From positions 1-17,701 of the forward strand of contig CAJARA010000054.1 of NCBI GenBank assembly GCA_903944295.1: a DNA stretch of 17,701 bases, written 5' to 3'. The notes beneath the pieces were generated by a model, which saw nothing but the letters and a program-made list of their open reading frames with translations, did not search any database and was not told the origin of the DNA. This document shows positions 1-7,489 of the stretch, piece after piece. Both the position numbers and the translations under genes were made by a program. Each line of letters opens with the position of its first letter. The first letter of the stretch is position 1. This DNA comes from an uncultured Chloroflexota bacterium. GTDB lineage: Bacteria; Chloroflexota; Limnocylindria; Limnocylindrales; Limnocylindraceae.

Positions 1-1091
1 CCGATGATCGTGAGTGAGCCACCCTCCTCCAACTTGCGGGCTGCGCCGAAGAAGCGCTTCGGTGGGTAGAGCGCAATCGGATCAATACCGCCGGAGAGGG
101 TTCGCCCTGACGGCGGGAGTGCCAAGTTGTATGCGCGTGCGAGTCGGGTAATGGAGTCGAGCAGCACCACCACGTCGGCGCCAGCCTCGGTGCGTCGCTT
201 CGCAATCTCCAGCGCCATCTCGGCCACGTGCGTGTGGTTCTCGGTCGGCTCGTCGAACGTAGAGGAGATCACCTCGCCCTTTACAGAGCGTCGCATGTCG
301 GTCACCTCTTCTGGTCGCTCGCCGATGAGGCAGACCATCAGAGAGATCTCTGGATAGTTCGCGGTGACACCCTGCGCAATCTGCTTCAGGAGACTCGTCT
401 TCCCCGCCTTTGGCGGCGAGACGATCAGCGCGCGTTGCCCCTTACCGAGCGGGTTGACGAGGTTGATCAGGCGCTGCGAAAGATTCGTTGGATCGGTCTC
501 AAGGTTGATCAGCTCAATCGGATGGATTGGAGTCAGATCACCGAAGTGTGGTCGTCGGCGTGCCGACTCTGGGTCGGTGCCAGAGATGATCTCAACGCGG
601 AGCATCCCCCAGAACTTCTCTCCTTCGCGCGGTGCGCGAATCACGCCACCAATCGTATCTCCCTGTCGCAGGCCGATGCGGCGCAACATAGGCGACGGAA
701 CGTAGACATCGTCAGCGCTTGGTAGGAGTCCGTTGCGTCGAACGAAGCCGTAGCCGTCATCAACGATCTCAAGGATCCCTTCGGCCCACACCTGACCCTG
801 CTCTTCAGCTTGCGCCGTAAGGATCTTCTGGATCACGCGCGGCAGATCCTCTTGCTGTGATGTGGTGACATTGAACTTCTTCGCTGCGGCCATCAGCTCG
901 CTCGCGGTCATGTTGGCGAGCGCTGCAAAGGTGAGGAGTCCCTCAGCGGCGAGATCCGCTTCAGAGAGGACCTCAACGTCTTGTGGGAGCGAGCTCTGCG
1001 GCATGCGCATGCCGCCCTGTCCACCGTTCATTCCGGGTCCGCGGCGAACGCCACGTCGTGGTCCGCGATTACGGGGATCATTCATAGACAT
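1..1091 (-). CDS. rho: Transcription termination factor Rho (3' end cut by window)
   Basis: Rho is a hexameric RNA-dependent ATPase that loads on C-rich nascent RNA and releases RNA polymerase. I translated this frame from the minus strand; 363 codons are visible and it runs off the left edge, so about 80-90 C-terminal residues are missing by comparison with E. coli Rho. Seen: a short Arg/Gly-rich N-terminus (residues 7-27), a Rho_N-like helical segment (about 52-92), a cold-shock RNA-binding fold with the RNP1-like motif GYGFVRR (113-119), Walker A PPKAGKTS (226-233), Walker B VVVLLD (307-312) followed by SITRLARAYN, and the Q-loop region SGRTLSGGIDP (328-338). The start is the ATG at 1089-1091; a second in-frame ATG follows two codons later, but the GGAAGG-type ribosome site 11 nt upstream fits the first better. 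Oddity: residue 257 is Gly where E. coli and Bacillus Rho have Asp (LIGERPEEV versus LIDERPEEV). It is third in the order pyrG-tal-rho but probably has its own promoter. Confidence 0.97.
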   Translation of the reverse strand, partial: MSMNDPRNRGPRRGVRRGPGMNGGQGGMRMPQSSLPQDVEVLSEADLAAEGLLTFAALANMTASELMAAAKKFNVTTSQQEDLPRVIQKILTAQAEEQGQVWAEGILEIVDDGYGFVRRNGLLPSADDVYVPSPMLRRIGLRQGDTIGGVIRAPREGEKFWGMLRVEIISGTDPESARRRPHFGDLTPIHPIELINLETDPTNLSQRLINLVNPLGKGQRALIVSPPKAGKTSLLKQIAQGVTANYPEISLMVCLIGERPEEVTDMRRSVKGEVISSTFDEPTENHTHVAEMALEIAKRRTEAGADVVVLLDSITRLARAYNLALPPSGRTLSGGIDPIALYPPKRFFGAARKLEEGGSLTII

Positions 1092-1192
1092 TGTTGGGGG
1101 TACCTTCCTTGACTCTTGTGGGGGTTGCCTGGGAGTGTTCGCGATCCCCACACGAAACGTCCAACGCCTCTTAGCGGGAGGAGTGGGGGGAT
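1092..1192 (-). promoter_or_regulatory. Untranslated leader of rho, C-rich, possible rut-like site
   Basis: If transcription starts just downstream of the candidate promoter at 1199-1227, rho has a leader of about 100 nt with no gene of its own. On the transcribed (minus) strand I count 37 C and 24 G over 1092-1192. In the first 22 nt (1192 down to 1171) I count 13 C and a single G. Unstructured C>G RNA is what Rho binds, and in E. coli rho is controlled by Rho-dependent attenuation in its own leader. The composition is observed; the regulatory role is inferred. Confidence 0.35.
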
Positions 1193-1198
1193 GAGAGA

Positions 1199-1227
1199 AC
1201 TCTACGGGATCATCTGCCCCACGTCAA
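1199..1227 (-). promoter_or_regulatory. Candidate sigma70-type promoter for rho
   Basis: On the minus strand a -35 TTGACG (plus 1222-1227) and a -10 TAGAGT (plus 1199-1204) are separated by exactly 17 bases. That is 5/6 and 4/6 matches to TTGACA and TATAAT. The predicted start is near 1192. It lies in the tal-rho gap and points at rho, so rho may be expressed independently of pyrG and tal. Confidence 0.5.
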
Positions 1228-1233
1228 CGGGGC
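1216..1233 (-). terminator. Small hairpin after tal, weak terminator candidate
   Basis: GCCCC and GGGGC flank an 8-nt loop, 12 bases past the tal stop codon. The stem is only 5 bp and no T-run follows, so it is a poor intrinsic terminator. It overlaps the -35 element of the candidate rho promoter. Confidence 0.2.
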
Positions 1234-1244
1234 GTTGCGAGCGG

Positions 1245-1901
1245 CTACTTCCCGCCCTGCGCCTTCGCCCAATCGGCCTTAAAGACGGCGATCCCCTTGT
1301 CGGTGAGTGGATGCTTCGCCATCTGCTCAAGGACCTTCAGTGGCATGGTGGCAACGTGTGCGCCAACGAGTGCTGCCTCCGTCACATGACGAGGGTGGCG
1401 AATCGATGCGGCCAAGATCTCGCAGTGATCAAGATCCTCGTAGTGCGAGAAGATCTCCGCGAGTTCGCGGATCACCGTCATGCCATCTTCGCTGATGTCA
1501 TCAAGCCGGCCAACGAACGGGCTGATCAGTGAGGCGCCCGCCTTCGCGGCGAGAAGTCCCTGGTTCGCCGTAAAGATCAGTGTGCAGTTCGTCTTGATCC
1601 CCTCCGCCTTAAGGCGGCTGATGGCGGCGAGGCCGTCGGTGGTCATTGGGATCTTGACCACGATATTGGAGGCGATCTTGGCAAAGGCGAGCCCCTCGCG
1701 GAGCATCCCCTCGGTATCGTCGCTAATCACCTCGGCCGAGACTGGACCTGGGGTGAGGGCGCAGATCTCTTTGAGAAGCTCTTCGTAGGAGCCGCCAACC
1801 TTCGCGTAGAGCGACGGGTTAGTGGTGACGCCGTCAACGATCCCCCAACTGATGCCGGTCTTGATCTCGTTGATGTCCGCCGTGTCCAAGAAGAACTTCA
1901 T
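1245..1901 (-). CDS. tal: Transaldolase, small TalC/fructose-6-phosphate aldolase-like family
   Basis: A 218-residue class I aldolase of the small decameric transaldolase subfamily. It moves a dihydroxyacetone unit between sugar phosphates in the non-oxidative pentose phosphate pathway. Seen: the N-terminal MKFFLDTAD and TTNPSL (26-31) typical of the family, the Schiff-base lysine Lys83 in VVKIPMT, and SPFVGRLDD (127-135). Two positions separate true transaldolases from fructose-6-phosphate aldolase (Gln59 and Tyr131 in E. coli FsaA). Here they are Glu57 (SAEV) and Phe129 (SPFVGR), the transaldolase combination, so transaldolase is the better call. The ATG overlaps the pyrG stop in an ATGA, with AGGAGC about 8 bases upstream inside pyrG, indicating translational coupling. 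It is not in the pentose phosphate operon on the other strand but would complete it. Confidence 0.93.
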   Translation of the reverse strand: MKFFLDTADINEIKTGISWGIVDGVTTNPSLYAKVGGSYEELLKEICALTPGPVSAEVISDDTEGMLREGLAFAKIASNIVVKIPMTTDGLAAISRLKAEGIKTNCTLIFTANQGLLAAKAGASLISPFVGRLDDISEDGMTVIRELAEIFSHYEDLDHCEILAASIRHPRHVTEAALVGAHVATMPLKVLEQMAKHPLTDKGIAVFKADWAKAQGGK

Positions 1902-3643
1902 GATGCAGCTCCTGTTCCGTTGCTTCGGCTTGCCGCTTTGTGTGCGGCCGCCTCAATTGCCTTGCGGCGCTCCGCCTGTACCGTCTCATCATCGCGCACT
2001 CCCACCATTCGTGGGCTGTAGGCGGCGAGGCGACCCTCTTTCAGCGCCACTGCGGCGCCAACGAAGCCGTCGAAGAGTGGGTTCGGCCGAAGTGGACGAC
2101 TGGTGAACTCTGGGTGGAACTGGCTCGCCACGAACCATGGGTGATCGGCGAGCTCAATGATCTCTACGAGGCGTCCGTCTGGTGAGACGCCAGAGAAGTT
2201 CATCCCAGCGGCTTCGAGCTGCGGCTTGAAGCGATTCGCCACCTCAAAGCGGTGACGATGGCGCTCATACGCGATCTCTGAGCCGTAGACGGTCGCGGCG
2301 CGCGAGCCTGCGGTGAGCTTGGCGGGATAGAGGCCGAGCCGCTGCGTTCCACCCTTCTCTTCCACGCCGCGCTGATCCGGCGTGAAGTCAATCACCGGAT
2401 GCTTGGTGAACATGTCGAACTCGGTGGAGTTCGCGTCGGCGGAGGCGAGCGTCTCTCGCGCAAACTCAATCACCGCAATCTGCAGACCAAGGCAGAGGCC
2501 GAGGTACGGGATTCGCTCGGTACGCGCCGTGTGTGCCGCGCGAATCTTCCCCTCAATGCCGCGGTAACCGTAGCCGCCAGGGACCAAGATGCCGTGCGCG
2601 CCAGCGAGTTGCGCTGAGACCTGCGCCGCATCGGCGTCATCAAGCTGTTCGGCGTTGACCCATCGAACGCGGACGTCATGGCCGTGCGCCCAACCGGCGT
2701 GTCGCAGCGCCTCCATCACAGAGAGGTACGCGTCAGGGAGTTCGGTGTACTTCCCAACAATGGCAATCTCCACCGCCGGCTTCTCCGCAACGATCTCTGC
2801 CACGAGCTGCTCCCACTTCGCGAGCTGCGGCGTAGCGGGCGTAATGCCAAGTTCGCGGACGAGCAGATCGCCAAGACCGAACTTCTCAAACTGCAGCGGC
2901 ACCTCATAGATGGTGCGTGCGGTGGTGGCAGGAACGACCGCCTCTACGGCAACGTCGGTGAAAAGGGCGATCTTCTCGCGCACATCGTCTGGTACGGGAT
3001 GATCGGCACGGAGGATGATCACGTCGGGTTGAATGCCGCTCCCGCGCAGCTCCTTCACCGAGTGTTGCGTTGGCTTCGTCTTCAGTTCGCCAGTTGCGGC
3101 GAGTTCTGGAAGGAGGGTCACGTGGATGTAGAGCGAGTTTCCGCGACCAACATCCTTCTTCAGCTGGCGAATCGCCTCAATGAATGGGAGTGACTCAATG
3201 TCGCCCACCGTTCCACCAACCTCAACGATGACAACATCAACATCATCGCCACCGAGACGCAGGACGCGCTCCTTAATCTCGTTCGTGATATGCGGAATCA
3301 CCTGCACGGTGCCGCCAAGGTAGTCGCCGCGGCGCTCGCGCGCGATCACGGTGGAGTAGATGCGCCCCGTGGTGACGTTGGAGGCCTGCGAGAGGTTGAC
3401 GTCGATGAAGCGCTCGTAGTGACCAAGGTCGAGGTCGGTCTCTGCGCCGTCATCGGTGATGTAGACCTCGCCGTGCTGGTACGGCGACATGGTGCCCGGA
3501 TCCACGTTGAGATACGGATCGAGCTTGATGACGGAGATGCGCAGGCCACGCGCCTTCAGCAGAAGGCCAACGGAGGCGGCGGTGATGCCCTTACCGAGGG
3601 AGGAGGTGACGCCGCCGGTGACGAACACGAATTTCGTCGCCAT
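1898..3643 (-). CDS. pyrG: CTP synthase (glutamine-hydrolysing)
   Basis: Converts UTP to CTP using ATP and glutamine-derived ammonia, the last step of pyrimidine nucleotide synthesis, in the cytoplasm. The synthetase domain occupies about residues 1-268, with the P-loop-like GGVTSSLGKGI (10-20), LDPYLNVDPGTM (41-52), the HGEVYITDDGAETD stretch (57-70) and the EVGGTVGDIES motif (141-151). The glutaminase domain follows, with GGYGYRG (356-362), the nucleophile Cys384 in LGLCLGLQ and the His510/Glu512 pair in FHPEF. At 581 residues it is about 30-45 longer than most family members; the excess is a C-terminal Ala/Arg-rich tail after about 545. Start: ATG preceded closely by GAGGGG and GAGGAGG. 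It overlaps tal by 4 bases and lies 66 bases downstream of the EamA gene. Confidence 0.98.
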   Translation of the reverse strand: MATKFVFVTGGVTSSLGKGITAASVGLLLKARGLRISVIKLDPYLNVDPGTMSPYQHGEVYITDDGAETDLDLGHYERFIDVNLSQASNVTTGRIYSTVIARERRGDYLGGTVQVIPHITNEIKERVLRLGGDDVDVVIVEVGGTVGDIESLPFIEAIRQLKKDVGRGNSLYIHVTLLPELAATGELKTKPTQHSVKELRGSGIQPDVIILRADHPVPDDVREKIALFTDVAVEAVVPATTARTIYEVPLQFEKFGLGDLLVRELGITPATPQLAKWEQLVAEIVAEKPAVEIAIVGKYTELPDAYLSVMEALRHAGWAHGHDVRVRWVNAEQLDDADAAQVSAQLAGAHGILVPGGYGYRGIEGKIRAAHTARTERIPYLGLCLGLQIAVIEFARETLASADANSTEFDMFTKHPVIDFTPDQRGVEEKGGTQRLGLYPAKLTAGSRAATVYGSEIAYERHRHRFEVANRFKPQLEAAGMNFSGVSPDGRLVEIIELADHPWFVASQFHPEFTSRPLRPNPLFDGFVGAAVALKEGRLAAYSPRMVGVRDDETVQAERRKAIEAAAHKAASRSNGTGAAS

Positions 3644-3676
3644 CTCGTCCCCTCTGCCTCCTCAAGTTGGGCGGGG

Positions 3677-3696
3677 CGCTCGGTGACTACCGAGCG
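3677..3696 (-). terminator. Perfect 8-bp hairpin between EamA gene and pyrG
   Basis: CGCTCGGT and ACCGAGCG pair perfectly around a 4-nt loop. The hairpin begins about 14 bases past the EamA stop and ends about 33 bases before the pyrG ATG. It is strong, but no T-run follows on the minus strand, so it could be a partial terminator, an RNA-end stabiliser or part of a pyrG leader. I found no convincing pyrG promoter in the gap; a weak TAGACT sits at the EamA stop codon. Confidence 0.35.
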
Positions 3697-3709
3697 AGCC
3701 TGACGGAGT

Positions 3710-4630
3710 CTATCGCAGACGGCGACGGAACGGGAGTTGCGTTTGGCGCCCCGCCCAGATGCCGAGCAGGATAAGCGCGCCGCCGAGTGCCTGCACAGGG
3801 GCGAGCGCTTCGCCGAGGACAACCGCAGAGATAACGACAGCAAGGAACGGGACGAGGAGCTGGAAGCTCGCCACACGCGCAGGGCCAACCACCGGCACCG
3901 CGGTGAAGTAGAGGACGTTGGCGAGGCTGCTCGAACCGAAGGTGGCATAGAGGATGCCGAAGATCGCAACGGCGGGGATCGCCGGCGACCCAAGTTCAGC
4001 CCACTGGTTCGCGCCAAATGGAATTAAGACAACACCACCGATCACCATGCTCCACGCCGTCCAGGCAAGCGCGCCAGACCGCGGAATCACGCGCGCGCCG
4101 GCCAAGAGATATGACGCCCAGCATGCGGCGGCAAGCAGCGTTGCCGTCACGCCAGCGGTAGTGCCGCCGAATGCGCCAGCACCTTCACCGATCGCAACGG
4201 CGGTGACGCCAGCAAATGCGATCAGCCCGCCGATCGCGATCGCAGGACGGAGCGGATCAATGCCTAAGATCGCGGCGAAGATGGCGGTGAGGAATGGTGT
4301 GACGGCGATCAGCAGTGCGCTCGTTCCAGCATTAATGGTGCCGAGTGATCCGGCCCAGAGCAACTGATACGTCCCCTGTCCAATGATGCCGAAGAGTCCG
4401 GTCGTCAAGAGGTCGCGTCGTGACATGCGGATGTTTCCGCCACGTAGGCGCGTCCAGAGCAAGACGATCAGGCCGGCCGCCGTGATGCGGATCGCAGAGA
4501 ACGGGAGGACGGGCCACGCCGTTACCGCAGCTTTGACTACGGTGAAGTTCGCCGCCCAGACCAACATGGCAATCAGGACGCCGATCTCGGCTACAGCGCG
4601 CGGGGTTCTTGTGCGTTTGGTTCCACTCAT
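3710..4630 (-). CDS. EamA-family (DMT superfamily) transporter
   Basis: A 306-residue membrane protein with a polar, basic N-terminus followed by about ten hydrophobic segments in two tandem halves, the usual architecture of EamA/RhaT-like drug/metabolite transporters. The first half starts with the segment around AMLVWAANFTVVKAAV, typical of the family. The second repeat starts around residues 160-180 (ATLLAAACWASYLLAGARV), and a conserved-looking segment LLVPFLAVVISAVVLGEAL lies near the C-terminus before the basic tail RRRLR. Family members export amino acids, nucleosides or drugs; the substrate cannot be read from the sequence. Its ATG overlaps the stop of the upstream permease in an ATGA, so it is probably translated with the ABC exporter. 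The hairpin after it separates it from pyrG. Confidence 0.9.
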   Translation of the reverse strand: MSGTKRTRTPRAVAEIGVLIAMLVWAANFTVVKAAVTAWPVLPFSAIRITAAGLIVLLWTRLRGGNIRMSRRDLLTTGLFGIIGQGTYQLLWAGSLGTINAGTSALLIAVTPFLTAIFAAILGIDPLRPAIAIGGLIAFAGVTAVAIGEGAGAFGGTTAGVTATLLAAACWASYLLAGARVIPRSGALAWTAWSMVIGGVVLIPFGANQWAELGSPAIPAVAIFGILYATFGSSSLANVLYFTAVPVVGPARVASFQLLVPFLAVVISAVVLGEALAPVQALGGALILLGIWAGRQTQLPFRRRLR

Positions 4631-5535
4631 GAGGCGGTGCTCCGATCCAAATAGCCCTTCTCTCGCGCGCGATCAATCCCGATCGTAAAGAGTCTCGGCG
4701 CCGCGAGCGTAATCAGCACCGTTCCAACCGTCAGCACGAGGAGAAGGAGCGGCGTAGAGAGCTCGCCGAGCAACCCTGGCGAGGCCGTGCCGAGGAGCGC
4801 GCGTCGCACCCCCTCAATCCACCAGGTCATCGGAAGCGCTGCGCCGATGAGCTGGAGCGCTCTCGGAAGCGTGTCGAGCGGAAAGATTGCGCCGCAGAGG
4901 AGGAAGACGCTTCCGGCTACTGCCTGGGGATAGCCCCACGCGTCGTTGCGAAGTTGGACGCAGACGGCGCCAAGCGCGATGCCGAGCCCAACGATTGATG
5001 TCAGCCCGAGTGTCATCACAACAAGTAGTAGTGGGAGATCTGGACCACCTGCGCGCATCGGCATCCCGATCAGCGCACCAACGCCAATCACGATGACCGC
5101 ACTGATCGCTGCGATGAGCGCCTTCACTAGCGCACGGCCAATGGAAACAGGGAGGAGTGATGACGGTGTCGCAAAGATGTAGCGAATCGTTCGATACCGT
5201 TCGCGATCATCGAGCAGCGCATGCGTTGGCCCCTGCATGGCGGCACCAACAATCTGAAAGACCGCCTGCCCTACAACAACAAAGCCAATCGAGGCGGGAT
5301 TCAGCGTGCCACCAATAGAGAGGACGGCGAGGAAGAGCCCCAGAAATGCGAGTGGTCGAATGATTAGATAGACGAGCAGGAAGAAGGGCTCGGCCCAGTT
5401 CCCTTCAATCGCCCAGGCGAGTCGCGCTGAAGCGATCAGCGAACGTGCAGCGTCCGCAGCGTCACCGCGCAGCGGACCGAACGCTCTCGATGTGCGCGAG
5501 GTGAGATCAATCTGCACGGGTGAGCAGCTTTCCAT
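4627..5535 (-). CDS. ABC-2 type exporter permease (second subunit)
   Basis: About 302 residues with a cytoplasmic N-terminal stretch and six hydrophobic segments, the layout of ABC-2 membrane subunits (DrrB/NatB-like). A charged loop RDERYR-like (DDRERYRTIRYIFATPSSLL) between segments 2 and 3 corresponds to the coupling region seen in this family. It probably pairs with the permease encoded just upstream and the ATPase before that to form one exporter. The start is uncertain. I chose the ATG at 5533-5535 (MESCSPV), which overlaps the upstream gene by 29 bases. A GTG at 5515-5517 (11-base overlap) is also plausible, and the frame stays open to an ATG at 5598. None has a clear ribosome-binding site. 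Substrate unknown. Confidence 0.85.
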   Translation of the reverse strand: MESCSPVQIDLTSRTSRAFGPLRGDAADAARSLIASARLAWAIEGNWAEPFFLLVYLIIRPLAFLGLFLAVLSIGGTLNPASIGFVVVGQAVFQIVGAAMQGPTHALLDDRERYRTIRYIFATPSSLLPVSIGRALVKALIAAISAVIVIGVGALIGMPMRAGGPDLPLLLVVMTLGLTSIVGLGIALGAVCVQLRNDAWGYPQAVAGSVFLLCGAIFPLDTLPRALQLIGAALPMTWWIEGVRRALLGTASPGLLGELSTPLLLLVLTVGTVLITLAAPRLFTIGIDRAREKGYLDRSTAS

Positions 5536-6388
5536 CCGCACGCCCGCGGCGCTCAATAAACGCAAGTGAGAAGTGTGAGAGGAGGCTGAAGACCACAAAC
5601 ATTACGGCGAGGATCCCAAGCTCAACCGGAACAGGAAGGAGCCCGCTAGCGGCGAGTTGCGGAACGGCGAGTTGGCGCATTGCATCAGCGGCTGGGGCGA
5701 GCGGCAGGATCCCGATCGCAAGGAGCCCAAAGATGCCGAGGCTGCGCACGGGGGCGAAAAGGCCACCCAGGAGTTGCATCGGCTCATTCAGTAGGTCCCC
5801 CAGGTGATCCGCCTCCCGACCAGAGACCAAGAAGACGGCGGCAAGACAGACGCCGAGCGCATACATTGCGGCGATCCCGAGCAGCATCGTCAGGGCGAGG
5901 AGGAGTGGTTCTCGGATCTCATACTGTGCGCCGAAGAGGAGTGAGCCGCCAAGGATGATGATCCCGGCGCGGAACGCCATGCCAACTGCACCACCAACCG
6001 CCATACCGAGCGCGATCGAACCAAGTCCGACGGGCGCTGTGATGTAGAGCGTCATGTTGCCGCTGTCGCGCTCCCAGCGGAACTGCCCAGCCATCATCCA
6101 GATCACTGATGTCCAGAAGGTGAGCAGCGCGCTCGCAAGGATCGTCGCGCTAATCCAGGCCTCATCGGCGCCACGTGAGCGCAAGAGGAAGACGAACGAA
6201 CACATGCCGAGGGTTGGAAAGACGAGATCAAAGAAGAGCCACGATGGCTCACGCGACATGCCGAAGATGCGCGGATATGCGCGGCCAACTACCGACTGCG
6301 CCGCATGGCGCAACTTATGCGAGAGGCTCCACTCCGTCTCCGCGTAGATACGCGCGTGCAGATCTTTTGGAACGCCAGCGGCGCTCAC
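5507..6388 (-). CDS. ABC-2 type exporter permease (first subunit)
   Basis: A 293-residue membrane protein with a hydrophilic N-terminal region of about 45 residues and then six hydrophobic segments. The loop RWERDSGNMTLYITAPVGL (roughly 104-122) resembles the family's cytoplasmic coupling loop, where a conserved E-R-x-x-G-T/N-L-xx-L pattern precedes segment 3. It starts with a GTG at 6386-6388 that overlaps the TGA of the ATPase gene (GTGA), so it should be translated at a fixed ratio to it. Two different permeases with one ATPase suggest a heterodimeric membrane domain. The cargo could be a lipid, polyketide, peptide or drug; nothing here decides it. Confidence 0.88.
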   Translation of the reverse strand: MSAAGVPKDLHARIYAETEWSLSHKLRHAAQSVVGRAYPRIFGMSREPSWLFFDLVFPTLGMCSFVFLLRSRGADEAWISATILASALLTFWTSVIWMMAGQFRWERDSGNMTLYITAPVGLGSIALGMAVGGAVGMAFRAGIIILGGSLLFGAQYEIREPLLLALTMLLGIAAMYALGVCLAAVFLVSGREADHLGDLLNEPMQLLGGLFAPVRSLGIFGLLAIGILPLAPAADAMRQLAVPQLAASGLLPVPVELGILAVMFVVFSLLSHFSLAFIERRGRADGKLLTRAD

Positions 6389-7428
6389 AGCGCCTGCTCA
6401 CTATCTGACTCACTAATGCCACGTCCAACAAGTTGGACGAAGACCTCTTCCAGTGTTGGCTCACTCTTGGAGATCTCACGAAGGTGTGCCCCAGCAGCGG
6501 CGAGCGCGCTGATCACGCCACCAAGCGCGGCGTCTTCGCGAAGCGCGATCGCAAGGCGCGTCACCGGTGAGCCGACGCCGTTTCCATCAGCTCCATCAGC
6601 ATCACGCACAACAACAGAGATGACGCCTGGAAGTTCGCGCAACGTTCCAAGGCTCACCGCAGCAGGAAGCTCATCAACACCAACAATAAAGAGCGTCTCC
6701 TTCTGCACCATGCGCTTCAGTTCAGTTGGCGTCCCCTGCGCAAGGATGCGCCCGTGATCAACGATCGCAATACGGTCACACATCTCATCCGCCTCGGCCA
6801 TGTAGTGCGTTGTGAGCAGCACCGTGCGACCCGGCTGCTCCGCCTGGAAGGCACGGACGCGCTCGCGCACATCGCGTGCCGCGGAGACATCGAGTCCAAT
6901 CGTTGGCTCATCAAGGAAGAGCATCCACGGCTCATTCAAGAATGAACGTGCAAAGTTCAACTTCTGACGCTGTCCCGTTGAGAGGGCGCTGATCTTCCGG
7001 TCACGAATATCCGTAATGCCGAACGCCTCAATCTGGGCGTCAACGCGACGCATCCCTTCGGCATATGGCATTCCATAGAACTGCGCGAACATTGCGAGCT
7101 GCTCGCGTGCTGTGAGGAGGCCGTATCCAGAAAAGTCACCGCCAGCGACAAGGTTCATGATGCGCCGAACGCGCGCCGTGTCGCGCACAACATCAAGGCC
7201 GAAGATGGATGCGCTCCCGCTACTCGGCAGAAGGAGTGTGCTGAGAATCTTGATCAGCGTGCTCTTCCCTGCACCATTCGGCCCGAGGAGTCCGAAGAGC
7301 TCACCCGGCTCAATGCGCAGATCAATGTTGTGCAGCGCAGTAACTGAGCCTCCCTTCGCTTGAAAGACTCGGCCGACGCCGGAGACCTCTACCGCGGCAG
7401 CGGAGGCCGCGGGCGTTGAGATAGCCAT
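6385..7428 (-). CDS. ABC exporter ATP-binding protein (CcmA/NatA/DrrA type)
   Basis: A 347-residue ATPase that should power the two permeases encoded next to it. Counted from the chosen start: Walker A GPNGAGKST (49-57), the glycine-rich segment MNLVAGG in place of a Q-loop glutamine as in many COG1131 exporters, signature LSTGQ (149-153), Walker B and D-loop FLDEPTIGLD (171-180), and H-loop His208 in TTHYMAEAD. After about residue 230 there is a C-terminal domain of about 110 residues (DrrA/NatA-type extension). The ATG at 7426-7428 follows GGAGGT by 3 bases, slightly close. The open frame extends upstream to 7509, but that would cross the intergenic promoter region and adds no conserved sequence. 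It is the first gene of the leftward transcript. Confidence 0.94.
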   Translation of the reverse strand: MAISTPAASAAAVEVSGVGRVFQAKGGSVTALHNIDLRIEPGELFGLLGPNGAGKSTLIKILSTLLLPSSGSASIFGLDVVRDTARVRRIMNLVAGGDFSGYGLLTAREQLAMFAQFYGMPYAEGMRRVDAQIEAFGITDIRDRKISALSTGQRQKLNFARSFLNEPWMLFLDEPTIGLDVSAARDVRERVRAFQAEQPGRTVLLTTHYMAEADEMCDRIAIVDHGRILAQGTPTELKRMVQKETLFIVGVDELPAAVSLGTLRELPGVISVVVRDADGADGNGVGSPVTRLAIALREDAALGGVISALAAAGAHLREISKSEPTLEEVFVQLVGRGISESDSEQAL

Positions 7429-7489
7429 CTGACCTCCACGTAAGCGTGCGTTCGTGCCACAGGGGTGCCACGGCAGCGCAGTCGTGAGG

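Noticed and set aside
228..725. Long plus-strand open frame opposite rho
   Set aside because: Shadow of the rho reading frame on the other strand; no family motifs and no ribosome site.
1092..1244. Riboswitch or small RNA gene in the tal-rho gap
   Set aside because: I could find only one 5-bp hairpin and no known aptamer pattern; a promoter plus leader explains the gap better.
1116..1532. Plus-strand open frame across the tal-rho gap
   Set aside because: Runs antisense into tal, whose family motifs are clear on the minus strand; composition is that of a shadow frame.
1245..1901. Fructose-6-phosphate aldolase (fsa) as the name for the small aldolase
   Set aside because: Glu57 and Phe129 are the transaldolase-type residues at the two discriminating positions.
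2678..3193. 171-codon plus-strand frame inside pyrG
   Set aside because: Antisense to strongly conserved CTP synthase sequence; no recognisable protein features.
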